Source: Erysipelotrichaceae bacterium (GTDB lineage Bacteria > Bacillota_I > Bacilli_A > Erysipelotrichales > Erysipelotrichaceae). Taken from it: a DNA stretch of 64,000 bases. The stretch spans positions 124,001 through 188,000 of the forward strand of contig JAFQZR010000001.1 in the NCBI GenBank assembly GCA_017405785.1, given 5' to 3'. Shown one piece after another: positions 41,447 through 50,510 of the stretch. A program made the position numbers and the translations under genes. A model generated the notes under the pieces. That model was given only the letters and a program-made list of their open reading frames with translations. It did no database searches and had not been told where the DNA came from. Positions within the stretch are counted from its first letter, which is position 1. Each line of letters starts with the position of its first letter.

Positions 41447-43159
41447 ATGAAGACATCATGGGTCAGGAATATCATCATTCTGCTTGTTAGCATACTGATT
41501 GCATCAGTGCTCTTTTTTGCGGTTGTCTCCCTGGCCTACAGCAGAGTTTACCAGCAGGTTATTCTTAACAACAATAACAACGCTGCCTCCCGTTGGACTT
41601 CTTCCATAGATACCAGACTTAACACTATTTACGAACACGTATACGATCTTACCGTAACTATATACCGCAATACACCTATCAACGAAGGAAGCCTTCCTGC
41701 CGATTACCAGATAACTCAGACTCTGCAGGACAGCATGAACAACAAGATGATGGCTTCCAATGACATAACCTGTCTGTTTATTCTGGATAGTGAAAGTGAT
41801 CTGTTTCTTTATGTAAGCAACCCTAACCTGTCCCAGCAGATGGCTTATAACCTGAAATTATATACCAAATCATACTGTCTGGAATCAAACTCCCCTCTTA
41901 ACGCCCGTAAATGGGATCTGCTCAACCTGCTGGAACGCGGGTATTACTATAAGGCCATTAAAATGGGTAAATACATTATCGGCGCCATGAGCGACTGCTC
42001 ATATTACACTCCTGAGAACATGCCGTCTAACAACAATGAGAGCACTACCACTTTCATCAAGGGAGATCAGCGGATGGTTTTATGCAAAGGTGAAAACGAT
42101 CTGGATTACCTGATTGATCCGGACAGAACCGATGATTATTTTTATGGTGAATATGCCATTTCCACTACTGAACAGCAGTCAGCACTGGCTTACACCGTCT
42201 ATATAACCAAACCTCAGGGTTTCTCTACACCGTGGAAACTGGCTTCACTGTTTTTGATCGTCGACAGTGCCCTGTGCGTTCTGATGGTCGTACTGTTAAT
42301 TGCCAGCATGAACAAGTATGTCCGCAGACCTGTTAAGGAACTTGTCGAAGCCAATCAGGAACTGTCTAAAGGCAATCTTGATTATAAGCTTGATCCTGAA
42401 GAAGCCGGATCAGCCGAATTCGAAGAGCTCTATACCAGCTTCAACGACATGAGTTCCAAGATAGACCAGCTGACCATTGAATCATATGACCTGAAATTAA
42501 AAAGAGAAGAAAACCGTCTGAAGATGTTAAGGGCTCAGATGAAGCCTCATACCTTCCTCAACGGCATTACCACTATTTCCAATATGACATATACCTCCAA
42601 ACCGGAGGAAATAAGAGAATACATTGCTTCCTTTGCCAGATTTACCCGCTACATGCTGAATAAGTCCAACGACTGGACCACGGTACGTGAAGAGCTGCGG
42701 AACATCGAAAGCTATGTCAAGATGCAGAAGATCCGCTTCCCTAACAGTATTGAAATATCCTACGAATGTGATGAAGATATCATGGATGAAAAGGTTCCGT
42801 ATCTGGTCCTGTTCTCCCTTGTTGAAAACTCCTTCAAGCATGCCATGACCCTGGTAAACACCATGTATATCAGAATAAGCGGCAGCTATTATGAGGAAGA
42901 AGGATTTAAGGGAATTAAACTGATAGAAGAAGATAACGGTTCCGGTTTCTCCGAAAATGCACTGGAAAAACTGGCTGAGCCGGAACGGGACGATCTGTTT
43001 ACCAAGGAACATCTTGGCCTGACAAATGTACGCTACAGTCTTAATATGATATATAACAGAGATGACCTTTTAAGACTGTCAAATAAAGAAGAAGGCGGAG
43101 CCCGCATTGAACTGCTGATTCCGTCACAGGAGAAAGAAAATGAAACTGCTGGTATGTGA
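41447..43159 (+). CDS. YesM-like sensor histidine kinase
   Basis: A 570-residue membrane kinase. Two hydrophobic helices (about residues 7-29 and 264-285) flank an extracellular sensing region of about 235 residues; a HAMP linker follows (KYVRRPVKELVEANQELSKG), then the His_kinase region LRAQMKPHTFLNGITT with the phosphorylated His and an ATPase domain with VPYLVLFSLVENSFKHAM and DNGSGF. It is partner to the next gene, which it overlaps by 20 bases. In such loci the pair senses the external sugar or the loaded binding protein and activates transporter genes. Confidence 0.92.
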   Translation: MKTSWVRNIIILLVSILIASVLFFAVVSLAYSRVYQQVILNNNNNAASRWTSSIDTRLNTIYEHVYDLTVTIYRNTPINEGSLPADYQITQTLQDSMNNKMMASNDITCLFILDSESDLFLYVSNPNLSQQMAYNLKLYTKSYCLESNSPLNARKWDLLNLLERGYYYKAIKMGKYIIGAMSDCSYYTPENMPSNNNESTTTFIKGDQRMVLCKGENDLDYLIDPDRTDDYFYGEYAISTTEQQSALAYTVYITKPQGFSTPWKLASLFLIVDSALCVLMVVLLIASMNKYVRRPVKELVEANQELSKGNLDYKLDPEEAGSAEFEELYTSFNDMSSKIDQLTIESYDLKLKREENRLKMLRAQMKPHTFLNGITTISNMTYTSKPEEIREYIASFARFTRYMLNKSNDWTTVREELRNIESYVKMQKIRFPNSIEISYECDEDIMDEKVPYLVLFSLVENSFKHAMTLVNTMYIRISGSYYEEEGFKGIKLIEEDNGSGFSENALEKLAEPERDDLFTKEHLGLTNVRYSLNMIYNRDDLLRLSNKEEGGARIELLIPSQEKENETAGM

Positions 43160-44723
43160 TGATGACATTTCCACAATAGACGTAATACAGAGTCAGCTGG
43201 ACTGCCGTCAGTTAGGCATTTCCACCATTTTACGTGCCTATAACGGTGTAATGGCCAAGGAGATCATTGACAGAGATGAGCCTGATCTGATCCTTTGTGA
43301 CATCGGCATGCCTCTTTCCAACGGCCTTGATGTCCTGAAATACGTTTATGAAAAGAATCCGGATATTGAGTTCTCCTTTTTAACCTGCTATGAAAAGTTT
43401 GAATATGCCCAGATAGCCATAAAATACGGTGTTACAAGCTATCTGTTAAAGCCTTTTGATCTGGATGAGGTACGTGTCTGCATTCAGAAAATGATTGCCA
43501 ATGTTGAGAAAAAGAGACGGAGCCATGATACTCAGCCTCAGAACCGGTATGACTCCCTGATGTCTTCCGTTTTCAGACAGGCCTGTGACGGTTTGTTAGG
43601 CAATAACCGTGAACTGGTAGATGCCGGATTAAGACTCAACGGCGTTAATTTCAATGCTGACAGCTTATGGCGCATTGTCTATACCTGCGCTGATACGACA
43701 GATGCCATCAGAAAGACCTGGAGTAAAGACCTTCTGATGTTTACTGCTTCCCGAATTCACGATGAAGCGCTTGTTCAATATGTCGGTTCAGCTCATACGG
43801 TTGTCAATGCCGATGACCGTTACCTGTGGAGTTTCTGTTTTGTCCCAGGAAATATCAGTGATGAGGAACTGCGTCAGCGCAGCCAGAACCTGATTGATTT
43901 CGGCAATGCTCACATGTCAATAAATCCTGTAATTCTGATCAGTGAACCATTCAGTTTTTATCAGGCTTCTGACGTTGTGCTTTCCCTCTATGACCAGATG
44001 CGCAAACTGCGTTTCCATGAAGGAAAGATCTTCTTCCGGAACCAGCAGCACACCTTTGACAACCTGCAGGATGTCTCACCTAATGAGAATCAGATCCTGT
44101 GGTATCTCAAGAAAAAGGATGAACAAGGATATAAAGAATATATTAGTTCGCTGATTGAGCGCATCAGGCCGGATGAAGCCGATTTTGAGCAGTTCAGAAA
44201 GGAACTGATCAACATCTTCGTCACTCATTTCCGTGATAACGGCATGAGTTCCAACCTGATCTTCATGGATCCGACCATCGTAGCATTAGACGAAAAAGCG
44301 TCTTCAGGTAAGAGTGCCATGCTGGCATATGCCGAAGGGCTGTTTACCCTGCAGCAGTCCAAGCAGCAGGAACTGTTGGATTCTGAAGATATCATTGTCA
44401 GAGCCAGAAAATACATTGACGAAAACTACCATGACAATATCGACCGTAACGATGTCGCTGCCGTGGCTTTCGTAACCCCTAACTATCTTTCAAAGCTGTT
44501 CAAGAACTCCATGAACATGAATCTGCGCGAATACATCAATCAGCTGCGTGTGGAAGAAGCCAAGCGTCTGCTTCTGTCTACTTCCATGAGTGTCAGTGAA
44601 ATAGCTTCCTATGTCGGTTATTTCAATATTTCCTATTTCTCAACCGTGTTCCATAAGATGGTAGGCGTTTCACCTTTTGACTGGCGCCGGGATAAGGGAG
44701 GCAACTACGATGAAACTAAGTGA
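43140..44723 (+). CDS. YesN-like response regulator with AraC-type DNA-binding domain
   Basis: A 527-residue regulator. The receiver domain spans residues 1-120 with the acidic pocket DDD at 7-9, the phosphorylated Asp54 in LILCDIGMP and Lys in YLLKPFD. A long middle region follows, and the last 100 residues form two AraC helix-turn-helix units (DRNDVAAVAFVTPNYLSKLF and MSVSEIASYVGYFNISYFST). It is the likely activator of the importer and esterase genes. AGGAG upstream of its ATG lies within the end of the kinase gene. Confidence 0.93.
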   Translation: MKLLVCDDDISTIDVIQSQLDCRQLGISTILRAYNGVMAKEIIDRDEPDLILCDIGMPLSNGLDVLKYVYEKNPDIEFSFLTCYEKFEYAQIAIKYGVTSYLLKPFDLDEVRVCIQKMIANVEKKRRSHDTQPQNRYDSLMSSVFRQACDGLLGNNRELVDAGLRLNGVNFNADSLWRIVYTCADTTDAIRKTWSKDLLMFTASRIHDEALVQYVGSAHTVVNADDRYLWSFCFVPGNISDEELRQRSQNLIDFGNAHMSINPVILISEPFSFYQASDVVLSLYDQMRKLRFHEGKIFFRNQQHTFDNLQDVSPNENQILWYLKKKDEQGYKEYISSLIERIRPDEADFEQFRKELINIFVTHFRDNGMSSNLIFMDPTIVALDEKASSGKSAMLAYAEGLFTLQQSKQQELLDSEDIIVRARKYIDENYHDNIDRNDVAAVAFVTPNYLSKLFKNSMNMNLREYINQLRVEEAKRLLLSTSMSVSEIASYVGYFNISYFSTVFHKMVGVSPFDWRRDKGGNYDETK

Positions 44724-45381
44724 GCAGATAAAAAAAGACAGACAGCAGCTGGCTGAGTTTTCCAGCCTCTCCCAGAAACTGACTTTCATATGGGATTATT
44801 ATAAAGCGCTGGTAATAGCAGTTGCGGCCATCATACTGGTCTCTCTGATTTCCTTTGTCAGCAACATCGGACGTGAAAACATCAATTTATATGTCGTGCT
44901 CCTTAATAACGATACCCTTGTGGCTGAGTATGAAGAAAGCTTTTTCAATGACACAATGTCCCGCCGGGGCATTGATATGAAAGGAAAAACCTCCAGCGTC
45001 AACACTGAACTCTCATTGGGACTCAGTAATAACGAAGCCGCCGACATGGAAACCATGCAGGTGCTTACCGCCCTTTTCTCCATCAGTGATCTGGACGTAT
45101 ATGTTGCCCCGGAAGAATACTTTGAATACTTTGCCGCCAACAATGGCTTCGCTGATCTCAGCGTCCTTATCGATGCCGGTCTGTTAGAAAAAGAAGACCT
45201 TTACCGCTATGATAACGGTACTGAAAACCAACCTGTTCAGGGTATAATTCTGCACGATGGCTCCCCTCTCCACAAGGCTGGGTACTATCATGATGATGTC
45301 ATAATCGGTGTTGTGGGAAATGCGACAAATCTTGATGAAGCAATCGCTTTAGTCACGCAGTTATTAAGAGATAGAAATTGA
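44710..45381 (+). CDS. Membrane protein of unknown function in the importer operon
   Basis: Start placed at 44710 (223 residues) with GGGAGG upstream, overlapping the regulator by 14 bases. A cytoplasmic N-terminal helix (MKLSEQIKKDRQQLAEFSSL) leads to one membrane helix (about residues 33-54, ALVIAVAAIILVSLISFV), and the rest is predicted outside: NLYVVLLNNDTLVAEYEESF, then SISDLDVYVAPEEYFEYFAA. This outer part looks like a small alpha/beta fold. I do not recognise it. It sits between the two-component system and the permeases and could be an accessory subunit. Confidence 0.7.
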   Translation: MKLSEQIKKDRQQLAEFSSLSQKLTFIWDYYKALVIAVAAIILVSLISFVSNIGRENINLYVVLLNNDTLVAEYEESFFNDTMSRRGIDMKGKTSSVNTELSLGLSNNEAADMETMQVLTALFSISDLDVYVAPEEYFEYFAANNGFADLSVLIDAGLLEKEDLYRYDNGTENQPVQGIILHDGSPLHKAGYYHDDVIIGVVGNATNLDEAIALVTQLLRDRN

Positions 45382-45411
45382 CAAAAGTATCGTACTTTTT
45401 TTAATGTATGA
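45378..45411 (+). promoter_or_regulatory. Possible promoter with overlapping small hairpin before the permease genes
   Basis: TTGACA lies at 45378-45383. A weak stem AAAAGTA/TACTTTT follows, then a run of T. The -10 is uncertain (TAATGT at an 18-base spacer or TATGAT at 22). The element may end the upstream transcript and start the permease transcript. Confidence 0.35.
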
Positions 45412-45467
45412 TATTTTTTTTATAGTTAATATGAATATGGATAATTATACAGTAAAGGAGTGTTTTT

Positions 45468-46436
45468 ATGTCTGAAAAGAATAAAACTCACAGCGCTGAA
45501 TTTGATGATGTTTTGCAGGAACAGATCAAACTGCGGCGCAAGGAAAAATTCAAAAACGACTTCCCGCTGTATCTCATGATGTTACCTGGAATTCTTTATC
45601 TGATTGCCAACAACTACCTGCCAATGTTCGGTATTCTGCTGGCATTCAAGAGAATCAACTATTCCATTGGTATCTTCAAGAGCCCGTGGGTAGGTCTGGC
45701 AAACTTTGAATACCTCTTCAAGACCAAGGACGCCTTCATAATGGTCAGAAACACCATCCTCTACAATGCGTGCTGGATCATTATGGACCTTTGTATTGCG
45801 GTATTCATTGCCCTGTGCATGAACGAAATAGCTCAGAGAAAGATTGCCAAGGTCATACAGCCGGTTATCTGCTTCCCTTCAATGGTATCAGCAGTAATCC
45901 TGTCGTTCCTTGTCTATGCCTTCTTAAGCCAGAGCTACGGTTATCTGAACTCAACAATCTTCAAGGATAACCCTGTCATGTGGTATCAGAATGCCAAATA
46001 CTGGCCATTCATCCTGACAATCGTTCACATCTGGCAGGGAGCCGGTCAGTCATCAATCATTTACATGGCCAGCATCGGCGGTATTGATAAAGGTCTGTAT
46101 GAATCAGCCCGTATCGATGGCGCCAACAAGTGGGAACAGATCCGCTATATCACCCTGCCTCTGTTAAAGCCAATGATCACCATGATGCTGTTACTGTCAA
46201 TTGGACGTATCTTCAACTCTGACTTCGGTCTGTTCTATCAGGTACCGTTAGGAAACGGTCTGCTGTATTCAACGACCCAGACAATTGATACTTACGTCTA
46301 CCGTGCCCTGATGGTCTCCAATAACGTCGGTCAGTCATCTGCTGCCTCCGTATTCCAGGCCGTCATCGGATTCTTCCTCGTTCTGTTCTCTAACCTGCTT
46401 GTTCGTAAGATCAACCCAGAGAACTCATTATTCTAG
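45468..46436 (+). CDS. CUT1-type sugar ABC permease (LplB-like)
   Basis: A 322-residue permease with six membrane helices. The EAA coupling loop YESARIDGANKWEQIRYITL near residues 205-224 contacts the ATPase. The N-terminal charged 35 residues and KRINYSIGIFKSPWVGL before the first periplasmic loop fit the LplB/YtcP-linked group, which imports oligosaccharides or complex glycosides. An AAAGGAG site precedes the ATG. It works with the next permease and the ATPase at 50510 or 28969. Confidence 0.93.
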   Translation: MSEKNKTHSAEFDDVLQEQIKLRRKEKFKNDFPLYLMMLPGILYLIANNYLPMFGILLAFKRINYSIGIFKSPWVGLANFEYLFKTKDAFIMVRNTILYNACWIIMDLCIAVFIALCMNEIAQRKIAKVIQPVICFPSMVSAVILSFLVYAFLSQSYGYLNSTIFKDNPVMWYQNAKYWPFILTIVHIWQGAGQSSIIYMASIGGIDKGLYESARIDGANKWEQIRYITLPLLKPMITMMLLLSIGRIFNSDFGLFYQVPLGNGLLYSTTQTIDTYVYRALMVSNNVGQSSAASVFQAVIGFFLVLFSNLLVRKINPENSLF

Positions 46437-46448
46437 GAGGACGTAATT

Positions 46449-47363
46449 ATGGCAAAAGCAAAAAATAAAATCGTCATGATGAAGGGCGAACGGACGTTCC
46501 ACTACATCGCATTGGTCGTAATGATCTCTCTTATGATCTTCTGCGTCGTACCTCTGATCCTGATGTGCGTCGTATCATTCTCATCCGAGAACTCACTGCT
46601 GCATGGCTACCGTTTCATTCCTGATGAATGGTCACTGGATGCCTATGCCTTCATGTGGGCCAAGAGAGCTACAATCTCCCGTGCCTACGGCTTAACCATT
46701 CTGGTTACCGTTGTCGGTACCACAATGTCACTGTTATTAACTTCATTATTCGCATATCCACTGTCAAGAAAGGATTTCAAGCCGAGAAATACCATCGCCT
46801 TCATCCTGTTCTTCACAATGCTGTTTAACGGTGGTATGACTGCTTCATATATCGTCTGGTCTCGATTGTTCCATATCAAGGAAACCCTGTGGGCTTACCT
46901 GCTTCCAGGTTCCCTGATGAGCGGTATGAACGTAATGCTGGTTAGAAACTACTTCAATGCCAACATTCCTTATTCAATCGTTGAAGCAGCACGTATTGAC
47001 GGCGCCAATGACTGGACTATCTACTCCAAGATCATGGTACCTCTGTCAAAACCAATCATGACCACTATTGGTCTGTTCTCAGCCTTAGGTTACTGGAACA
47101 ACTGGTCAGCCGGTCTGTACTACATCAACAACCCTAAACTCTATACCATTCAGGTATATCTGAAGAAACTGATGGACAGCATTCAGTTTTTAAGGACGAC
47201 CGACCTTCAGGACGAAGCCATCTTACTGGCTCAGCGCAGCTTACCAACAGAGTCCGCACGTATGGCGGTCGCCATCATTGCCCTGATCCCTATCCTTCTG
47301 GTATATCCATTCATTCAGCAGGAACTTATCAAAGGCATGGTCGTCGGCGGCGTCAAAGGATAA
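46449..47363 (+). CDS. CUT1-type sugar ABC permease (LplC/YtcP-like)
   Basis: A 304-residue permease, partner of the upstream one. The coupling loop reads VEAARIDGANDWTIYSKIMV near residues 178-197, and the C-terminus FIQQELIKGMVVGGVKG is typical of the LplC/YtcP branch. Six helices are visible. An AGGAGGA site precedes the ATG, 12 bases after the previous stop. The next gene, an esterase of beta-lactamase fold, begins 18 bases later on the same transcript, linking transport and cleavage. Confidence 0.94.
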   Translation: MAKAKNKIVMMKGERTFHYIALVVMISLMIFCVVPLILMCVVSFSSENSLLHGYRFIPDEWSLDAYAFMWAKRATISRAYGLTILVTVVGTTMSLLLTSLFAYPLSRKDFKPRNTIAFILFFTMLFNGGMTASYIVWSRLFHIKETLWAYLLPGSLMSGMNVMLVRNYFNANIPYSIVEAARIDGANDWTIYSKIMVPLSKPIMTTIGLFSALGYWNNWSAGLYYINNPKLYTIQVYLKKLMDSIQFLRTTDLQDEAILLAQRSLPTESARMAVAIIALIPILLVYPFIQQELIKGMVVGGVKG

Positions 47364-47381
47364 AAGGAAAGGCACTGAACT

Positions 47382-48881
47382 ATGCAATATCGTAAACCTT
47401 TTGATAAGGCCAGACCGGAAGAAGTCGGCATTCCAAGCCGTCTGATTCTGGAATACATTGACAATCTGGAACACAGCCAGACTGAAATGCATGGTCTGAT
47501 GATCATGCGTCATAACAAGATGGTCGCTGAGGGATGGTGGGCACCTTATGGTCCTAACCTGCGTCATGGCTTACAGAGCCACACCAAGACCTATGCTGCT
47601 ACCGCTGTAGGTATTGCCTACACCGAAGGCATCTTAAAGCTTGATGAAAGACTGATCGACATCTTCCCTGATGAATCACCTGAAGAACCAAGCGAAAACC
47701 TGAAACTGTTAACTGTCCGCGATGTCTTATGCATGGGTTGCGGCATGGATACAATGCCTTGGAACTCCGAACACTGGATCAAGGACTTCATGCATACACC
47801 TGTCAATCACAAGCCTGGCACAACCTACATGTACAACTCTACAGGTTCAACCCTGTTAGGTGCCATCGTCCGTAAGAAAACCGGACTGGGTTTACATGAT
47901 TATCTGACACCGAGACTGTTTAACAAGATCGGCATCAATCCTGACAACCTGCGCTGGATGTGCATGGCTGACGGCATGGAAGTCGGCGGTGGCGGATTAT
48001 ATGCCACTACTGAGGACAACTTCCGCTTAATGAAGCTTTACGCTGACGGCGGCGTCTGGGAAGGCGAAAGAATTCTGGCTGAAGACTATGTCAAATTAGC
48101 TACTACCAACCAGAATGACTCTGCTTCTGAATCAATCAACAACCCTGAAGCTTTCGATAATTTCTTAGGCTATGGTTTCCAGATCTGGATGTGCAAGCCT
48201 AAACACACTTACCGTGCAGACGGTGCCATGGGTCAGTTTACGATCGTATTCCCTGACCTGGACATGGAAATCGCCATCAATGAAACAGCCGTCGGTGCCC
48301 ACTGGGCTCAGAGCACTCTGGACATCACCTGGAAGTTCATTGAACAGATCAAGGCAGAAGGACCGATTGAAGCTGATGACGAAGGCTATGACAGATTATG
48401 CCGCAAGTTAAGAACTCTTAACATCGGCAACCCGGCCTGCCAGCCATTCTCACCGACGATCGAAGAGATCTCCGGCAAGAAGTTCAAGGTCGAAAGCGGA
48501 GACTTCACTCCATTCGGCGGCAACTTCATGATCGGAGCCGGACCTGACGGCATCGATACCTTCTCACTGGATTTCGATGATTATGGATTCCTGTGGAACT
48601 TCACAACCAGAAACGGAAGACAGGAAAAGATCAGATTCACCACTAACGGCACCAGATTCACCAACTATCTGGGTAAGCCTGAGGATCTGACTCAGATATA
48701 CCTGGGTGATGCTTACTGGAAAGAAGACAATGTTCTGGTAATGCATGGCAGATGGGTAGAAACCTGCATCGAGGATACTTATAATCTGGTATTTGAAGGT
48801 GATGGATTCAGAGTTGAATCTGATAATACTTCAGCATTCAGATTCTTCAAACCTAAACCGATCTACGGTAAGAAAGTTTAA
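47382..48881 (+). CDS. Serine hydrolase of beta-lactamase (class C/esterase) fold
   Basis: A 499-residue protein. The catalytic SxxK tetrad is SHTK at residues 66-69, and the YxN-type motif is YMYNSTGS near residue 152. The core (about 1-330) resembles class-C beta-lactamase-like esterases; residues 360-499 form an extra beta-rich domain with lipocalin-like repeats (FGGNFMIGAGPDGIDTFSLD). No signal peptide is present, so this is not a resistance enzyme or a wall peptidase but probably an intracellular esterase. It follows the permease genes in the same operon. Confidence 0.85.
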   Translation: MQYRKPFDKARPEEVGIPSRLILEYIDNLEHSQTEMHGLMIMRHNKMVAEGWWAPYGPNLRHGLQSHTKTYAATAVGIAYTEGILKLDERLIDIFPDESPEEPSENLKLLTVRDVLCMGCGMDTMPWNSEHWIKDFMHTPVNHKPGTTYMYNSTGSTLLGAIVRKKTGLGLHDYLTPRLFNKIGINPDNLRWMCMADGMEVGGGGLYATTEDNFRLMKLYADGGVWEGERILAEDYVKLATTNQNDSASESINNPEAFDNFLGYGFQIWMCKPKHTYRADGAMGQFTIVFPDLDMEIAINETAVGAHWAQSTLDITWKFIEQIKAEGPIEADDEGYDRLCRKLRTLNIGNPACQPFSPTIEEISGKKFKVESGDFTPFGGNFMIGAGPDGIDTFSLDFDDYGFLWNFTTRNGRQEKIRFTTNGTRFTNYLGKPEDLTQIYLGDAYWKEDNVLVMHGRWVETCIEDTYNLVFEGDGFRVESDNTSAFRFFKPKPIYGKKV

Positions 48882-48891
48882 CAGAAACTGC

Positions 48892-48917
48892 AGAGGTCCA
48901 CACAGGTGGACCTCTTT
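48892..48917 (+). terminator. Intrinsic terminator or attenuator between hydrolase genes
   Basis: Perfect 10-base-pair stem AGAGGTCCAC / GTGGACCTCT with loop ACAG, followed by TTCTT. The T tract is interrupted, so some read-through into the deacetylase gene is likely. Confidence 0.7.
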
Positions 48918-48934
48918 CTTAAAGGAGAACAAAC

Positions 48935-49786
48935 ATGGGAAAAAGATTTGACATACTCCTGTTCCCTGGCGGCACCAGCAAGGCTTTCACCTTAAGCTAT
49001 GATGACGGTGTCGTTCAGGACAGAAGACTGGTTGAGATTTTCAACAAATACCACGTAAAATGTACTTTCAACCTGGGATACGGTGTTCTGGGATATAAGG
49101 GAGATCCTAAATTCCCGATCGATATCTCACGTGTTGAGACAAGTGAAGTGAAAGAATTATATAAAGGCCATGAAGTCGGAGGTCACCGGTTATACCATTC
49201 CGATGTATCTTCCCTGGGAGCTCCGTACTCCATGTATGAGATCCTGGAAGATAAGGCTCAGCTGGAAAAACTGGTAGGTTATCCGCTGAAGATGTTTGCC
49301 TACCCTTTCGGCTTCTTCAATGAAAAGACCAAGGAATACCTGAAGATCGCCGGCTATAAAGGTGCCCGCACCATCAAGTCGACATTCAGTTTTGATCTGC
49401 CTGAAGATCCGTATGAGCTGAACCCGACCTGTCATCACACTGATAAGGAACTGATGGAACTGGCAGAGAAGTTCGTCACCATGCGTACCATTAAACCATC
49501 GATGTTCTATGTATGGGGTCATGGATATGAATTTGACGGCGGCAAGAACTGGGATCTGATCGAAAAACTGGTCAGCTACATGAGTGAAAACGGTAAAGAT
49601 ATCTGGTTTGCGACAAATGGCGAAATTTTGGATTATATCCAGGCCTATCAGATGTTAGAATATAGTGTAGATGGATCCATGATCTATAACCCTAGTGCTA
49701 TAGATGTAGAGATCATGACCGCCTTTGGTCAGAAAGAAATACTGAAGGCCGGTAAGATCACGGAAATAGGAGAAACACCTTTATAA
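48935..49786 (+). CDS. CE4-type polysaccharide deacetylase-like protein, cytoplasmic
   Basis: A 283-residue protein of the NodB/CE4 fold. The catalytic Asp pair is in TLSYDDGVVQDRR (Asp23-Asp24), the metal histidines are probably in GHEVGGHRLYHSD, and the later FAYPFGFFN and VWGHGYEFD blocks belong to the same fold. CE4 enzymes remove N- or O-acetyl groups from sugars. Most are exported; this one lacks any signal peptide, so it would act on imported sugars. AAAGGAG lies upstream, and the next gene follows by one base. Confidence 0.85.
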   Translation: MGKRFDILLFPGGTSKAFTLSYDDGVVQDRRLVEIFNKYHVKCTFNLGYGVLGYKGDPKFPIDISRVETSEVKELYKGHEVGGHRLYHSDVSSLGAPYSMYEILEDKAQLEKLVGYPLKMFAYPFGFFNEKTKEYLKIAGYKGARTIKSTFSFDLPEDPYELNPTCHHTDKELMELAEKFVTMRTIKPSMFYVWGHGYEFDGGKNWDLIEKLVSYMSENGKDIWFATNGEILDYIQAYQMLEYSVDGSMIYNPSAIDVEIMTAFGQKEILKAGKITEIGETPL

Positions 49787-49787
49787 A

Positions 49788-50510
49788 ATGAATTACAACA
49801 GTCCTTTCATAAAGTTTCTGGAAACGATCGCTAACATGATAATAGTCAGTATGTTATGGCTGATCTTTTGTCTGCCGGTCGTTACGATAGTGCCGTCAAG
49901 CTGTGCCCTGTATCATACAACCGCCAAGATCATCTTCGGCCCGGGCAAAGGCAACGGCGTTTTAAAGGACTTCTTCAATTCCTATAAGGATAATATCGTT
50001 CCGGGTATCAAGCTTACTCTGATATTACTGGTAGCCCGGTTCTTCATCTTTGAAGGTCTGTGGACCGGATGGCAGTTCTGGAAAGTAAGCATCTTGGGAA
50101 TGTTATACTTCGGATTAGGTATCATCATAACCGCAGCAGTAACAACAGCTGTCATTTACATCCCGCCGGTACTGTCCCGTTTTGATGCCCCGATACTGTC
50201 AATCATCAGAATTGCGGTTTATTTTGTCATGAAGCATCCGTTACGCAGCATCTTCAATGTAGCTCTGCTGGCAGTTTTATCTTTTATGGTGGAGATGTTC
50301 CCATTGGCACTGTTAATCGTGCCGGGGCTGTACAGTGATTTGATCAGACTGCCTCTGGAGAAGGATCTGCAGCGGTTTGTGGAAGAAAACGGATTACGGG
50401 AAGCCAATGAAACAGAGACTGTTGAAAAAGAAGAAATACCGGAAGAAACTGAGTCAGTATATGATCTGAACCGGAAGCTTTCCCGTGAAAGAAAGAGCGG
50501 TAAGAAATAA
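49788..50510 (+). CDS. YesL-like DUF624 membrane protein
   Basis: A 240-residue protein with five or six membrane helices in the first 195 residues and a charged Glu-rich tail. LIFCLPVVTIVPSSCALYHT near the start and the arrangement of helices match the YesL/DUF624 family, which is found almost only in sugar-importer loci next to LplB/LplC-type permeases. Its exact role is unknown. It starts one base after the deacetylase and overlaps the ATPase gene by one base (TAATG). Confidence 0.85.
   Translation: MNYNSPFIKFLETIANMIIVSMLWLIFCLPVVTIVPSSCALYHTTAKIIFGPGKGNGVLKDFFNSYKDNIVPGIKLTLILLVARFFIFEGLWTGWQFWKVSILGMLYFGLGIIITAAVTTAVIYIPPVLSRFDAPILSIIRIAVYFVMKHPLRSIFNVALLAVLSFMVEMFPLALLIVPGLYSDLIRLPLEKDLQRFVEENGLREANETETVEKEEIPEETESVYDLNRKLSRERKSGKK

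Noticed and set aside
47382-48881. Reading the SxxK hydrolase as an antibiotic-resistance beta-lactamase
   Set aside because: It lacks a signal peptide, has an added C-terminal domain and sits in a sugar-importer operon.
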